From NCBI RefSeq assembly GCF_000758925.1, contig NZ_JRNC01000003.1, positions 1-58,477 on the forward strand: a stretch of 58,477 nt of DNA, read 5' to 3'. The translations under genes and the position numbers were made by a program. Positions 1 to 8,985 of this stretch are shown here, piece after piece; position 1 is the stretch's first letter; each line of letters starts with the position of its first letter. The notes beneath the pieces were generated by a model that saw nothing but the letters and a program-made list of their open reading frames with translations, did no database searches and was not told the origin of the DNA. The stretch comes from Prevotella sp. S7-1-8 (GTDB lineage: Bacteria; Bacteroidota; Bacteroidia; Bacteroidales; Bacteroidaceae).

Positions 1-55
1 GGACACCAATATAAGTTTTTACAACGAAAAATCCGCTTGTCGCCAACCGCTTCAT

Positions 56-649
56 TCAATCAAAATTAAGTTGTGGCGCCTTTTCAGCGCCCGCCGAAGC
101 CTCAAATTTGCTCATGCGATTGAAACCAAAAACGGCGGCGAACATGTTGTTGGGAAAATGCCTAACGCTCTGGTTGTAATCTTGAACCACCTCGTTATAT
201 TGTTGGCGCGCCTCGTTAATCCTATTCTCGGTGCCTTCAAGTTGGATTTGTAAGCTTTTGAAATTTTCATTCGCTTTTAATTCTGGGTAGCGCTCCGCCA
301 CTACCATCAGTTTGCCCAAAGCCTGCGACAAGTTTCCTTGTGCGTTTTGAAACCTTTGCAGTGCCTCGGGCGTGAGATTATCAGCGTCCAGTTTTGTTTG
401 CGACACCGATGCCCGCGCCCGCGTCACGGCCTCAAAGGTTTCGCGCTCGTGCTTGGCATACGCTTGGACAGTTTTAGCCAAATTTGGAATTAAGTCAGCG
501 CGACGCTGGTAGGTAGCCTGCACATTAGCCAGCGCGGTGGTGGCAGCCTCCTGTTTGTTTACCAATCCGTTGTAAGAGCTACAAGCCCCGAAACATAGCA
601 GGACAATAAGTACTACGAAGATAAGTGCTAAAGATTTTTTAGTTTTCAT
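56..649 (-). CDS. lemA: LemA family lipoprotein/membrane protein
   Basis: A 197-residue LemA family protein. It opens with a hydrophobic signal segment ending in Cys-Ser-Ser around residue 23, which could be a lipobox (F-G-A-C) or a signal anchor. The body is helical, with the family features near N-K-Q-E-A and the R-R-A-D-L-I-P-N-L stretch at about residues 49-57. LemA proteins are envelope-anchored helical bundles of unclear biochemical role. The ATG at 649 is the only start that keeps the signal segment. The gene lies 48 bp downstream of the TPM-domain gene on the same strand, a pairing common in bacteria, so they are probably cotranscribed. The family call is firm; the function is not. 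Confidence 0.93.
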   Translation of the reverse strand: MKTKKSLALIFVVLIVLLCFGACSSYNGLVNKQEAATTALANVQATYQRRADLIPNLAKTVQAYAKHERETFEAVTRARASVSQTKLDADNLTPEALQRFQNAQGNLSQALGKLMVVAERYPELKANENFKSLQIQLEGTENRINEARQQYNEVVQDYNQSVRHFPNNMFAAVFGFNRMSKFEASAGAEKAPQLNFD

Positions 650-697
650 CTATATAACAATTTAAAAGTTTTCATATCACCAATGCCTTTTGTGCGT

Positions 698-1510
698 CTA
701 CCAGCCACCGCCAGCGCCACCGCCGCCGAAACTGCCGCCGCCAAAACTGCCGCCACTGGTGCCACCGCCCCAGCCTCCGCCACCGCCAAAGATAAAGGGT
801 GGAAACCAATCGTCGTTGTCCTTTCGGCGATGACGCTTCTTTCGGGCCGATGGTTTTATTATACCCATCTTCTCAAGGATGCCGCAAATTATCAGTAGCA
901 CGGGCCGACCAAAAAATATCAAAAGCAGGAACATGATGACCAACCAGTCTTTCAAACTCGTCCCCTCGGACAGGTCCGCCCGCTCAATGCCAGCGCTCCC
1001 GGTTGCAAACTTGTTAAACATGGCCTTGGATGTCTCAAGCACCGCAAGGTCTATGTCGCCCACTTTCATATTCTTGACGATGCAAGCCCTGGCTATGTCA
1101 TCACACTCAACATCCGTCAAATCGGCCTCAAGGCCTTTCCCGGGCGCGATGAAATACCTGCGATCGTTAACGGCTATGACGATTACCAAGCCACGCCGCT
1201 CCTTGCTTGTACCCACGCCGTATTGGTTTCCCAAATCTTCGGCCAACCGGAAACAATCTTGGTTCTTCACATTGCCCACCACGACAAAAACCGTTTGGAC
1301 GCCACATTCCAGATGCAACCTCTTGAGATAGAAGTCTGAAGAATCGCGCGAGGCCGGCGTCAAGATATTCTCTGGGTCGCATACGTATCTGTCATGGTCT
1401 TGGAGATGAACCATGGGGATATTATCAGCAGACCAAATCTTTGCGTCAGCCGCAATGGCTGCCAACGCAAAAAAAAGCGCGAGGATGCTTTGCCCTATTT
1501 TGTTTGTCAT
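698..1510 (-). CDS. TPM domain (YgcG/Psb32-like) membrane protein
   Basis: Secreted or membrane-anchored TPM-domain protein of about 270 residues. I place the start at the ATG at 1510 rather than the longer frame at 1537, because it gives a clean signal peptide (ILALFFALAAIAADA) and has AAAGGA about 8 nt upstream. The TPM domain follows (about residues 35-165, with L-G-N-Q-Y-G-V-G and R-G-L-V-I-V-I-A). A transmembrane helix comes next near residues 190-215. The tail is basic and then very glycine-rich, ending G-G-G-A-G-G-G-W. Some TPM proteins have been reported as phosphatases or as photosystem II repair factors; the role here is unknown. It precedes lemA by 48 bp and they probably form an operon. 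Confidence 0.88.
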   Translation of the reverse strand: MTNKIGQSILALFFALAAIAADAKIWSADNIPMVHLQDHDRYVCDPENILTPASRDSSDFYLKRLHLECGVQTVFVVVGNVKNQDCFRLAEDLGNQYGVGTSKERRGLVIVIAVNDRRYFIAPGKGLEADLTDVECDDIARACIVKNMKVGDIDLAVLETSKAMFNKFATGSAGIERADLSEGTSLKDWLVIMFLLLIFFGRPVLLIICGILEKMGIIKPSARKKRHRRKDNDDWFPPFIFGGGGGWGGGTSGGSFGGGSFGGGGAGGGW

Positions 1511-1557
1511 CAAGAACGTCCTTTCAGAGTGCCACAATCATAAAACGGTTAGACATG

Positions 1558-1791
1558 TCACCTCTTGAGCTTGGCACACAACCACAAAATGATGACGGCG
1601 CCTACCACGGACGTGCCTATTTGGCCTGTCACGCCATGCCACTCGACGCCAATCCAGCCAAGCGCGTTGCCGCCCACAAAGCCTCCAGCGAGCCCCAAAA
1701 GCAAATTCACCAGACACCCTTGCCTCTCGCGCCCCATAATCAGGCACGCCACCGCGCCCGCCACGATACCTACGACAACAGTCCAAATCAT
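1558..1791 (-). CDS. GlsB/YeaQ/YmgE (transglycosylase-associated) family small membrane protein
   Basis: Small membrane protein of 77 residues. The start is taken as the ATG at 1791 (M-I-W-T-V-V-V-G); the open frame extends to 1857, but that extension looks non-coding. It has three hydrophobic segments and the family pattern G-x-x-A-G, then G-C-L-V-N-L-L-L-G-L-A-G-G-F-V-G-G, then G-T-S-V-V-G-A. This is typical of the transglycosylase-associated family, despite the name of unknown function and often stress-linked. A promoter-like TATCTTTG box on the minus strand lies at 1813-1820, with a TTTG 22 bp further upstream (1843-1846). That supports the shorter start, because the longer frame would begin inside the promoter. 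Confidence 0.85.
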   Translation of the reverse strand: MIWTVVVGIVAGAVACLIMGRERQGCLVNLLLGLAGGFVGGNALGWIGVEWHGVTGQIGTSVVGAVIILWLCAKLKR

Positions 1792-1911
1792 AACCGTCTT
1801 TTTTACATATGGCAAAGATACATCATTTTTTGTTAACAATGCCAAAGGTTCTTCCATTTATTACAAGCGGGGCGGCTCTGAAACGAACTGTCTCGCCCTT
1901 TCGCCGATGGG

Positions 1912-2310
1912 TCAAACGCCCATCTTATATTGCAGGCGGTCAAGATCATGGTTCCACATGTATGTCACGCTTTCCTCATCGTCCGGCTCCGCGTAATCTG
2001 TTACGCGCAGCGCCAGCTCATCAGCGACATCCGGCGCCACCAAGGCTATTTCGGTGTAGGCCGAAGGGGCGTCCTCGTCCTCCCAACGGAACCTCAGCGA
2101 TTGGTTTTTCACCTTTCTCAAGACAGTGGCGCGCCTGGTCTCGTATTCCTGCCCAGGTTTTCCCCATGTAAAAATGAGCTCCTCGCCCTCCTGCCTCACC
2201 TCTTCCGCTATCCATCGCGAAAGGCCCGCGGGGGTGGATATAAGTTCCCAGATTATAGATTTAGAGCGTGAGCGAAGAGTGCGCTCAATGGTAATCTTGT
2301 TTTTTTCCAT
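1912..2310 (-). CDS. START-like (AHSA1/SRPBCC) domain protein
   Basis: Cytoplasmic protein of 132 residues with no signal peptide. It shows the START-like/AHSA1 pattern seen in Bacteroidetes: an N-terminal strand, then a helix with L-I-S-T-P-A-G-L-S-R-W-I-A-E-E-V, a strand with F-T-W-G, a central R-F-R-W-E-D-E-D, and a long C-terminal helix (W-N-H-D-L-D-R-L-Q). SRPBCC folds bind hydrophobic ligands or act as chaperone modulators; no ligand can be named here. A minus-strand TATATTTG box at 2406-2413 may drive it, but I see no matching -33 element at proper spacing. It is monocistronic and divergent from the tRNA gene. Confidence 0.85.
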   Translation of the reverse strand: MEKNKITIERTLRSRSKSIIWELISTPAGLSRWIAEEVRQEGEELIFTWGKPGQEYETRRATVLRKVKNQSLRFRWEDEDAPSAYTEIALVAPDVADELALRVTDYAEPDDEESVTYMWNHDLDRLQYKMGV

Positions 2311-2452
2311 TCAATGTTTTTTTTCATGGCGTTCGCCTTTAGAACAAAGCTTTTGCCTTTAGGTATAAGGATAGAATGATTGCTATTGTACATTCTCAAT
2401 GTGCGCAAATATAGTTATTTTATGACAAACGACGATAAAAACACCGGAAAAA

Positions 2453-2484
2453 TTTGGAAATGAGAAAATAATGTAATAACTTTG
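2453..2484 (+). promoter_or_regulatory. Bacteroidetes-type promoter of the tRNA gene
   Basis: TTTG at 2453-2456, a 20-bp spacer, then TAACTTTG at 2477-2484. This matches the Bacteroidetes consensus (TTTG, N19-21, TAnnTTTG). Transcription would start near 2491, leaving a 5' leader of about 25 nt before the tRNA. Confidence 0.7.
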
Positions 2485-2515
2485 CACACGCTTTTCAGAA
2501 ACAAAGAGAACTGAT

Positions 2516-2589
2516 GGCGGGATAGCTCAGCTGGTTAGAGCGTCGGATTCATAATCCGGAGGTCGTGGGTTCGGGTCCCACCCCCGCTA
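2516..2589 (+). tRNA. tRNA with CAU anticodon (Met, or lysidine-modified Ile2)
   Basis: A 74-nt cloverleaf. The acceptor arm is 2516-2522 with 2582-2588, with a G-U pair at the end and an A-C mismatch at the seventh pair. The D arm contains AGCTCAGCTGGTTAGAGC. The anticodon CAU is at 2550-2552 in a seven-base loop. The T arm is GTGGG/CCCAC with loop TTCGGGT, the discriminator is A at 2589, and CCA is not encoded. CAU can be elongator Met or Ile2; I cannot separate them by eye. It has its own promoter upstream and an intrinsic terminator 12 nt downstream. Confidence 0.95.
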
Positions 2590-2600
2590 CATTTATTATT

Positions 2601-2630
2601 AAGGAGTTACATTAACGTAACTCCTTTTTT
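2601..2630 (+). terminator. Intrinsic terminator after the tRNA
   Basis: Perfect 10-bp stem, AAGGAGTTAC (2601-2610) with GTAACTCCTT (2617-2626), and a 6-nt loop, followed directly by a T run. It ends the tRNA transcript. Confidence 0.88.
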
Positions 2631-3006
2631 GTTTTCATTGGTGAACTTTTGGTGTCATGGACAGGGTTGCAAAAAGAAAGAGCAGAGAAAGTGATGGAAG
2701 ATGCAGAATACTGGCGGTACTACAGGCATAACAATCCTAACACCTCCGATAGACTAATGAGGGAGTACAAACAGATTAGGATTAGATGATTAATATTCCT
2801 ACCTCCATGGTTCTTTACAAGGACTTGTTGTCACTTTTTATCCTGTGATTAAACTACCTATAACGCATCATATTTGGGTAAGAGAATAACTACTTTTTTA
2901 GTTAATTACATAATATATAAGCATAACTAATAGCGCATAACTAATAGCGTAGGAATAGTTATTGAAGCTAATGCTTTGAAAAATGGTTTGCCTGAAAAAT
3001 ATAAAT
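2631..3006. other. AT-rich stretch without a convincing gene
   Basis: No full gene is visible. A short open frame starting with ATG at 2694 and ending with TGA at 2789 encodes 31 residues rich in aromatic and basic residues (includes E-Y-W-R-Y-Y-R-H-N-N-P-N-T-S). The same frame stays open upstream of the ATG, so it could be the tail of a lost gene. A perfect tandem duplication of a 14-bp unit (gcataactaatagc) lies at 2921-2948. The composition is much more AT-rich than the neighbouring metal-efflux genes. Confidence 0.5.
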
Positions 3007-3050
3007 AGTCGACCCTCAAAAAGGCGACATCGCATTTTTGAAGGTCGACT
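3007..3050. repeat. Long inverted repeat (hairpin) at a gene-remnant boundary
   Basis: Arms AGTCGACCCTCAAAAA (3007-3022) and TTTTTGAAGGTCGACT (3035-3050) pair at 15 of 16 positions around a 12-nt loop. Neither strand has a T run directly after the stem, so a classic terminator is not certain. It lies 30 bp beyond the stop codon of the minus-strand gene at 3080-3400, and could be its terminator or a mobile-element end. Confidence 0.75.
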
Positions 3051-3079
3051 AGTTAATAATTAAAGGAAGATTTAAATGT

Positions 3080-3400
3080 CTATTTTTTCATAAAGATAAT
3101 TCGTTTTAAAGTTAAAATCATCGTAATTAATAAAAAAACAATGATAATGGGTAAAGTATAGAGTAAAGATTCTATGAAATCTAATTTTAGAAAGTATAAG
3201 AAAAAGGACATAAATCCATATGATATACAAAAGCCTATGATAAAGCAGTAGTTAAATGAAATGGGTTCTTTTAAAAGTTTTACTTCTTGATTGCAATGGT
3301 TACACCGAATACTATAATTAGTACCGTGTAAAAAGTAATGAGAACATCTGCTTATAGAGATATTCTTGTGGCAATATGGACATTCTCTGTTTCCCATCAT
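3080..3400 (-). CDS. Small zinc-ribbon membrane protein (CXXC...CXXC type)
   Basis: Protein of 106 residues (105 if the second ATG at 3397 is used). It begins with a zinc ribbon: C-P-Y-C at residues 7-10 and C-N-H-C about 22 residues later. Two hydrophobic helices follow (about residues 50-71 and 78-98), with a basic C-terminus. This matches the layout of the short Bacteroidetes/Firmicutes family with two CXXC pairs about 20 residues apart plus membrane helices (TIGR04104-like); I am moderately sure of that assignment. Base composition is very AT-rich compared with the flanking genes, which suggests recent acquisition. Function unknown. Confidence 0.6.
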   Translation of the reverse strand: MMGNRECPYCHKNISISRCSHYFLHGTNYSIRCNHCNQEVKLLKEPISFNYCFIIGFCISYGFMSFFLYFLKLDFIESLLYTLPIIIVFLLITMILTLKRIIFMKK

Positions 3401-3472
3401 TTCTGTAATAGATAGAGATTTTCTTATGCTGCAATAATAAGAAATTATATTTAAAGAAACAGCTATTAGGTA

Positions 3473-3630
3473 TTAATTTTTGAATAAATCTTGTAGTTTT
3501 CCTCTCAAGGTACCAATAATGTAGCCTTTGGGGTTATTTTTCATCCTTGTTTTTTCTTTGAGTTCAGCAAGAATTCCGAGGATATTAGGGAGTTTTTGAC
3601 ACTCTTGGAACCTTCTAAAAGCAGAGTTAT
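3473..3630 (-). pseudogene. C-terminal remnant of a broken gene
   Basis: On the minus strand a frame ends at 3473 with TAA and reads back through Q-K-L-P-N-I-L-G-I-L-A-E-L-K-E-K-T, then N-P-K-G-Y-I-I-G-T-L-R-G-K-L-Q. Upstream the frame runs into stop codons before any start. The N-P-K-G-Y-hydrophobic-x-x-x-L-R-x-K-L pattern resembles C-termini of Bacteroidetes helix-turn-helix or replication-type proteins, but this is a weak impression. The gene is clearly not intact. It adjoins the truncated transposase, so an IS insertion or deletion may have destroyed it. Confidence 0.4.
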
Positions 3631-3719
3631 GTTAGGAAATTTATTGAAATATAAAAGTTTTGTCTATAACTACATAAAGCCATTACAAGAGCTTATAGCC
3701 TTTTATTTTGTTATATCCA

Positions 3720-4412
3720 TCAAACAAAGTGAAGATACCCACTTGCAGCTTTATTCAAGATACGTTTGAGGGTTCCTTTGTTCTCCGTCGAATTATATCC
3801 TTTATCGGCATAGACAAGTGCTTTCCGTGGCAATTTAGCTTTCTTCAGGGGTGTTTCTAAGTGTTTAATATCACTTTCATTGGCTGCTGTCGTTTCCTCG
3901 GCAAGCACCATTCCGTTTTCATCCGTTACCGTGTGACGCTTGTAACCGAAGTGGAGCTTTCCCATCTTCTTTACCCAACGAGCTTCTGTATCTACGTTAG
4001 GCTTGACAACTTCTTTGAGCATCGCTTTCTCCGAAGCCTCTATGTTCTCACCCTCTTTTCTATCCTCAACGACTTCATAGCTCTTACGTCCACGGGGGCG
4101 ACGGGGAGTATTCGTAATGCTGGCATCAACAATGGCACCACGCTTTACAATGATACCTTTAGCTTCTAATTGCCTGTTGAACTCATCAAGGAGCATATCG
4201 TATAAATCTGCCTCAACTAAGATATTGCGGAAACGACATACAGTAGTACTATCAGGAACAATATCTTCCATGCCAAGACCTGCAAAGCGACTAAAAGACA
4301 GGCGGTCGTTAACCTGATCTTCAACTTCTCCGTCGCTCCATAAGGTACAAAAATATTTGATATGGGAAAAGAAAGTAAAGAGTTTTGCAGAGGTCTCAAA
4401 ATATTGGCGCAT
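3720..4412 (-). pseudogene. Truncated IS5-family transposase
   Basis: About 230 residues of an IS5-type DDE transposase. Recognisable parts are the N-terminal helical region (S-D-G-E-V-E-D-Q-V-N-D-R-L-S-F-S-R-F-A-G-L), D-S-T-T-V-C-R-F-R, the first catalytic Asp in I-V-D-A-S-I, H-F-G-Y-K-R-H, T-T-A-A-N-E-S-D, and the second catalytic Asp in Y-A-D-K-G-Y. The frame then stops, so the third catalytic residue (Glu) and the C-terminal 80-100 residues are missing. The N-terminus is also short compared with full-length family members. No terminal inverted repeats are visible. I call it a dead fragment. Confidence 0.85.
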
Positions 4413-4530
4413 CAAGCGCGGCGAGATAACGCGTAGGGCGCGGGCAGGTCAAAAAAAAATGGGCCGCGCCACATGTTTGCAACCCGATTGCACTGGAAAA
4501 GGCGTAATTTTGCATTCAAAAAAACAAGAC

Positions 4531-7500
4531 ATGCTCGACAAAATCATCTCATTCAGCATACGCAACAAGCTCCTCGTGGCGATCATGACCGTCGCCTTGG
4601 TGGCGTGGGGCGTGTGGAGCGCGCTGCGGCTTCCCATAGACGCGGTGCCCGATATCACCGACAACCAAGTGCAAATCATCACGTCGTCGCCCACGCTGGC
4701 CACCCAAGAGGTGGAGCAACTGATCACGGCGCCCATAGAGCAGGCCATAGCCACGCTGCCCGGACTGCAGCACACGCGCAGCATTTCGCGATTCGGGCTG
4801 TCCGTGGTCACGGCGGTTTTCGACGAGGACGTGGACGTGTACTTCGCGCGGCAGCTCGTGAGCGAGCGGCTCAAGGAGGCCGAGGAGAAAATACCGCAGG
4901 GACTGGGCACGCCCGAGATGGCTCCCGTGAGCACCGGCTTGGGCGAGGTGTACCAATACATCATACACCCCAAGCCCGGCAGCGAGCGCAAATACTCGTC
5001 CAAAGACCTGCGCGAGATGCAAGACTGGATAGTGGCGCGGCAGCTCTACGGCACGCCCGGCGTGGCCGAGGTGAACAGCTTCGGCGGAGAGCTGAAGCAA
5101 TACGAGGTGGCCGTAGACCCCAACAGGCTGCGCGCCATGGGCGTGTCCATCACCGACATATTCGACGCCCTGCGGCGTAACAACGAGAACACGGGCGGCG
5201 CCTACATAGACAAGGGGCCCAACGCATACTTCATACGTGGCATAGGGCGCGCGCGATCGCTGGACGACATACGCCGCATACGCGTGAGAAGCGAGCAAGG
5301 CACGCCCGTGACCATCAACGACGTGGCCGACGTGCGCATAGGCCACGCCGTGCGATACGGAGCGCTCACCTACAATGGTGAGGTGGATGCCGTGGGCGGT
5401 ATCGTGATGATGCTCAAGGGCCAGAACAGCAACGAGGTGGTGAAACGAGTCAAGGCCAAGCTGCCCACCATCCAACGGTCGCTGCCAGACGATGTGACCA
5501 TAGAGCCATACCTCGACCGCTCGGACCTTGTGGGGCGAGCCATCAACACCGTCGAGAGCAACCTCGTGGAGGGCGCGCTTATCGTCATTTTCGTGCTAAC
5601 GCTCTTTCTGGGCAACATCAGGGGTGGCCTCATCGTGGCGTCGGCCATACCGCTGTCCCTGCTTTTCGCCCTCGGCATGATGAATCTCTTCGGGGTGAGC
5701 GCCAACCTGATGAGCCTCGGGGCCATAGACTTCGGTATTATCGTGGACGGCTCCGTGATTGTCGTGGAAGCCACCATGTGCCATCTCGCCGCCACCGCCG
5801 CCGGGACGAGACTCACACGCAGGCAGATGGACCAAGAGGTGTTCAGGTCTGCCTCGTCGATGTTGCGCGGGGCCGTCTTCGGTGAGATTATCATCCTCAT
5901 GGTCTACATTCCCATACTGACGCTCGTGGGCGTGGAGGGCAAAATGTTCCGACCCATGGCGCAAACCGTGAGCTTCGCCATCATTGGCGCGCTCGTGCTC
6001 AGCATGACGTACATACCCATGATGAGCGCGGCCTTCCTGCCAAGGGCACACAAGCCCGGACGCACGCTCGCGGACCGCTTGATGGACCGGCTGGCTCGAT
6101 TCCACCAACCACTTCTCGCGCGAGCCATACGGCTCAGGCTGTGGGTGATAGGCGCGGCCGTGGCACTCCTGGCCATGGCGCTGTTCACGTTCGCCCGCAT
6201 GGGCGGCGAGTTCATTCCACAGTTGCAAGAGGGCGACTACGCCTTCCACTGCATACTGCCCCAAGGAGCGTCGCTGAAACAGAGCATGGAGACCAGCATG
6301 CAGGCCGAGCGCGTCATCCGGTCATTTGATGAGGTACGGATGGTAGTGGGCAAGACGGGATCCGCCGAGGTGCCCACCGACCCCATGCCACCCGAGGCCA
6401 CCGACCTGATGATCATACTCAAGCCGCGCGACCAATGGAAGAGCGGTCGCACGTACGATGAGCTGGCCAACGACATAGAGAAACGACTGGAGGACATCCC
6501 GGGCGTGTTTTTCGAGAAAAACCAGCCCATACAGATGCGATTCAATGAGCTTATGACGGGCGTAAGGCAAGACGTGGCCGTCAAGATATTCGGCGAGAAC
6601 CCGGACACGCTGGCCGAGTACGCCAAGCGGGTGGCTCGCGCCATAAGGTCGGTGGACGGCGTCACGGAGCCACAGGTGGAGCAAACCGTGGGCCTGCCAC
6701 AAATAAACGTGACCTACGACCACGCCCGAATGGCCAACTACGGCATAGATATCAGCGACGCCAACGACGTGCTGTCCATGGCCTTCGCGGGGAAGAGCGC
6801 GGGCGTGGTGTTCGAGAACGAGCGACGGTTCGACTTGGTGGCCCGCCTCGACAGCGCGCACCGCGGCAGCATAGACGACGTGGCAGGCATGGTGCTGCCC
6901 ACGCCGGTGGGGCTGGTGCCACTGTCGCAAGTGGCCGACGTGGCCTATCGCATGGGGCCGGCGCAAGTGAGCCGCGAGAATGGGAGCCGACGTGTCGTGG
7001 TGGGCTTCAACGTGAGCGGACGCGACGTGAGCCGCGTCGTGCGCGACATACAAGCCCGGCTGGACCAACAGGTGAAATTGCCATCAGGCTATTACTTCAC
7101 CTACGGCGGACAGTTTGAGAACATGCGGGCGGCCAACGAGCGGCTCGCCGTGGCCGTGCCGCTGGCGCTGGTCATCATCTTCGTGCTGTTGTACATTGCC
7201 TTCAGGTCAGCCAAGCAGGCCACCATCATCTTCACGGCCATACCTATGGCGGCCATCGGCGGCGTGGCGGCCCTCGCGCTGTGCGGCATGCCGTTCAGCA
7301 TAAGCGCGGGTGTGGGCTTCATCGCGCTCTTCGGGGTGGCCGTGCTCAACGGCGTGGTGCTCATCGGCACGTTCAACCAGATGAGGGCCGAGGGCATATC
7401 CAACCCACTTAGGCAAATCATGGAGGGTACCAAGACACGCCTGAGACCTGTGCTCATGACAGCCACGGTGGCCAGTCTCGGATTCCTGCCCATGGCCTTG

Positions 7501-8895
7501 AGCCAAGGGGCGGGAGCGGAGGTGCAACGACCGTTGGCCACGGTGGTGATAGGAGGGCTGGTCTCGTCAACCCTGCTCACGCTGTTCGTGCTGCCACTGC
7601 TATACCTCGCGGTCTACGCCAAGCGCCGAGCGTGGGTGGTGAGAACGCCCGGACGGACGGCGCTCGTGGTCATGGCGCTCGTAGCCACGGCAGTCCCGGC
7701 CATGGCACAAAACTCCACTCGGGCCTACACCATAGGCGAACTCACGGAGATGGCCATCAAGAACAACGGCACCGCGCGTGCCGCAAGACTGCGAACCGAG
7801 GCCGCGAGACTGGCCGAGGCTACCGCGGCCGACATGCCCAAGATGGACATTGGGGCGCAATATGGGCAGTATAGCAGCGTCAACAAGGATTACAGCGTGT
7901 CCGCGACGCAAAGCATACCGTTCCCCACCGTGTTCGCGGCCAGACGAAAGTTGTACCAAGCACAGACACAAGCCAAGCGCACGCAGGAACGGCTCGAGAC
8001 CGTGGAGCTGAGACGAGGCACGCGAACGGCCTTTTGCCAGGCCTTGTACCTGCGACAAAGAAAAATTCAACTGGAACGCTTGGACAGCTTGTACGCCGAC
8101 TTCGAGCGCGTGGCGAGACTGCGATTCGGCGCCGGAGACACCAAGCGAGCGGACATAGACGCGGCACGCACCAAGCGGGGCGAGATGGCCTTGCGCGCCA
8201 AAGAGAACGATGACGATTACGCCGCCGCCATGGAGACGCTTCGAGCCATCGCCGGCATAGAGGGCCGTTTCGACATAGAGCGACAAGGTCGCTACCGCCC
8301 CATGACCGCGGCCGACCTTGACACCGACACCGCCAGCGCGCCGGGCCACCCCTACGTGGAGGTGTCAAGAAACGAGGCGAAGGTGGCCAAGCTGGGCATA
8401 GACTTGGAGAAAGCAAACGCCATGCCTGAGTTTACCGTGGGATACACCAACCAATCGTTGGCCGGAATGCAGACCATCGACGGCGTGGAACGGTACGTGG
8501 GAACCGGCAAGAGGTATCATTTCGTGAGCGTGGGCCTGGCCATATCGCTGCCAACGGGAGCCTCCAAAGCCCGAAGGAGAGCCTTGGAGAGAGAAAAAGA
8601 GGCGGAGGAGACAGAGGCACGGCAAAGGCAAAGACAGCTTGACGCCGACCTCGCGAACGCCAAGCGAAGGTACGCCACGGCCTTGGCAAAATACGCGTAC
8701 TACACCAACGAGGCCATGCCCACGGCAGAGCGCGTGCTCAAGGCCGCAAAGGCGGGATACCAAGCTGGAGAGACAGGATACGTGGAGTACCTGTACGCCA
8801 TACAGGCGGTCACCGACACAAGGATAGAACTGCTCGCGAGCGTCAAGGAGGTGGACGCGGCGCTCATAGACACGCTGGCCCTCATGGGCAAGTGA
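4531..8895 (+). CDS. HME-RND metal efflux pump fused to a TolC-like outer-membrane channel
   Basis: 1,454 residues; the ATG at 4531 (M-L-D-K-I-I-S-F-S-I) is the family start, and the frame upstream is non-coding. Residues 1 to about 1040 form a CzcA/CusA-type proton-driven RND pump with two periplasmic halves and twelve predicted helices. Helix 4 carries D-F-G-I-I-V-D-G-S-V with D400, D406 and E413, matching the essential D402/D408/E415 of CzcA. The copper/silver CusA lacks this D-F-G-x3-D-G pattern, so divalent cations such as Zn, Co or Cd are more likely substrates (inference). About residues 1045-1060 form a signal-like hydrophobic stretch ending A-M-A. Residues 1061-1454 then match an outer-membrane factor with two TolC repeats. 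Such fusions are known in Bacteroidetes. The adaptor gene follows 90 bp downstream. Confidence 0.93.
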   Translation: MLDKIISFSIRNKLLVAIMTVALVAWGVWSALRLPIDAVPDITDNQVQIITSSPTLATQEVEQLITAPIEQAIATLPGLQHTRSISRFGLSVVTAVFDEDVDVYFARQLVSERLKEAEEKIPQGLGTPEMAPVSTGLGEVYQYIIHPKPGSERKYSSKDLREMQDWIVARQLYGTPGVAEVNSFGGELKQYEVAVDPNRLRAMGVSITDIFDALRRNNENTGGAYIDKGPNAYFIRGIGRARSLDDIRRIRVRSEQGTPVTINDVADVRIGHAVRYGALTYNGEVDAVGGIVMMLKGQNSNEVVKRVKAKLPTIQRSLPDDVTIEPYLDRSDLVGRAINTVESNLVEGALIVIFVLTLFLGNIRGGLIVASAIPLSLLFALGMMNLFGVSANLMSLGAIDFGIIVDGSVIVVEATMCHLAATAAGTRLTRRQMDQEVFRSASSMLRGAVFGEIIILMVYIPILTLVGVEGKMFRPMAQTVSFAIIGALVLSMTYIPMMSAAFLPRAHKPGRTLADRLMDRLARFHQPLLARAIRLRLWVIGAAVALLAMALFTFARMGGEFIPQLQEGDYAFHCILPQGASLKQSMETSMQAERVIRSFDEVRMVVGKTGSAEVPTDPMPPEATDLMIILKPRDQWKSGRTYDELANDIEKRLEDIPGVFFEKNQPIQMRFNELMTGVRQDVAVKIFGENPDTLAEYAKRVARAIRSVDGVTEPQVEQTVGLPQINVTYDHARMANYGIDISDANDVLSMAFAGKSAGVVFENERRFDLVARLDSAHRGSIDDVAGMVLPTPVGLVPLSQVADVAYRMGPAQVSRENGSRRVVVGFNVSGRDVSRVVRDIQARLDQQVKLPSGYYFTYGGQFENMRAANERLAVAVPLALVIIFVLLYIAFRSAKQATIIFTAIPMAAIGGVAALALCGMPFSISAGVGFIALFGVAVLNGVVLIGTFNQMRAEGISNPLRQIMEGTKTRLRPVLMTATVASLGFLPMALSQGAGAEVQRPLATVVIGGLVSSTLLTLFVLPLLYLAVYAKRRAWVVRTPGRTALVVMALVATAVPAMAQNSTRAYTIGELTEMAIKNNGTARAARLRTEAARLAEATAADMPKMDIGAQYGQYSSVNKDYSVSATQSIPFPTVFAARRKLYQAQTQAKRTQERLETVELRRGTRTAFCQALYLRQRKIQLERLDSLYADFERVARLRFGAGDTKRADIDAARTKRGEMALRAKENDDDYAAAMETLRAIAGIEGRFDIERQGRYRPMTAADLDTDTASAPGHPYVEVSRNEAKVAKLGIDLEKANAMPEFTVGYTNQSLAGMQTIDGVERYVGTGKRYHFVSVGLAISLPTGASKARRRALEREKEAEETEARQRQRQLDADLANAKRRYATALAKYAYYTNEAMPTAERVLKAAKAGYQAGETGYVEYLYAIQAVTDTRIELLASVKEVDAALIDTLALMGK

Positions 8896-8985
8896 CGGGC
8901 GCCGGGGCCGGCCGAGAGCAAGAAGCGGCGCGAGACGGACAAAAAAATCGCGCCGCGCCAAATATTTGAAATACCCAAAAAGACA

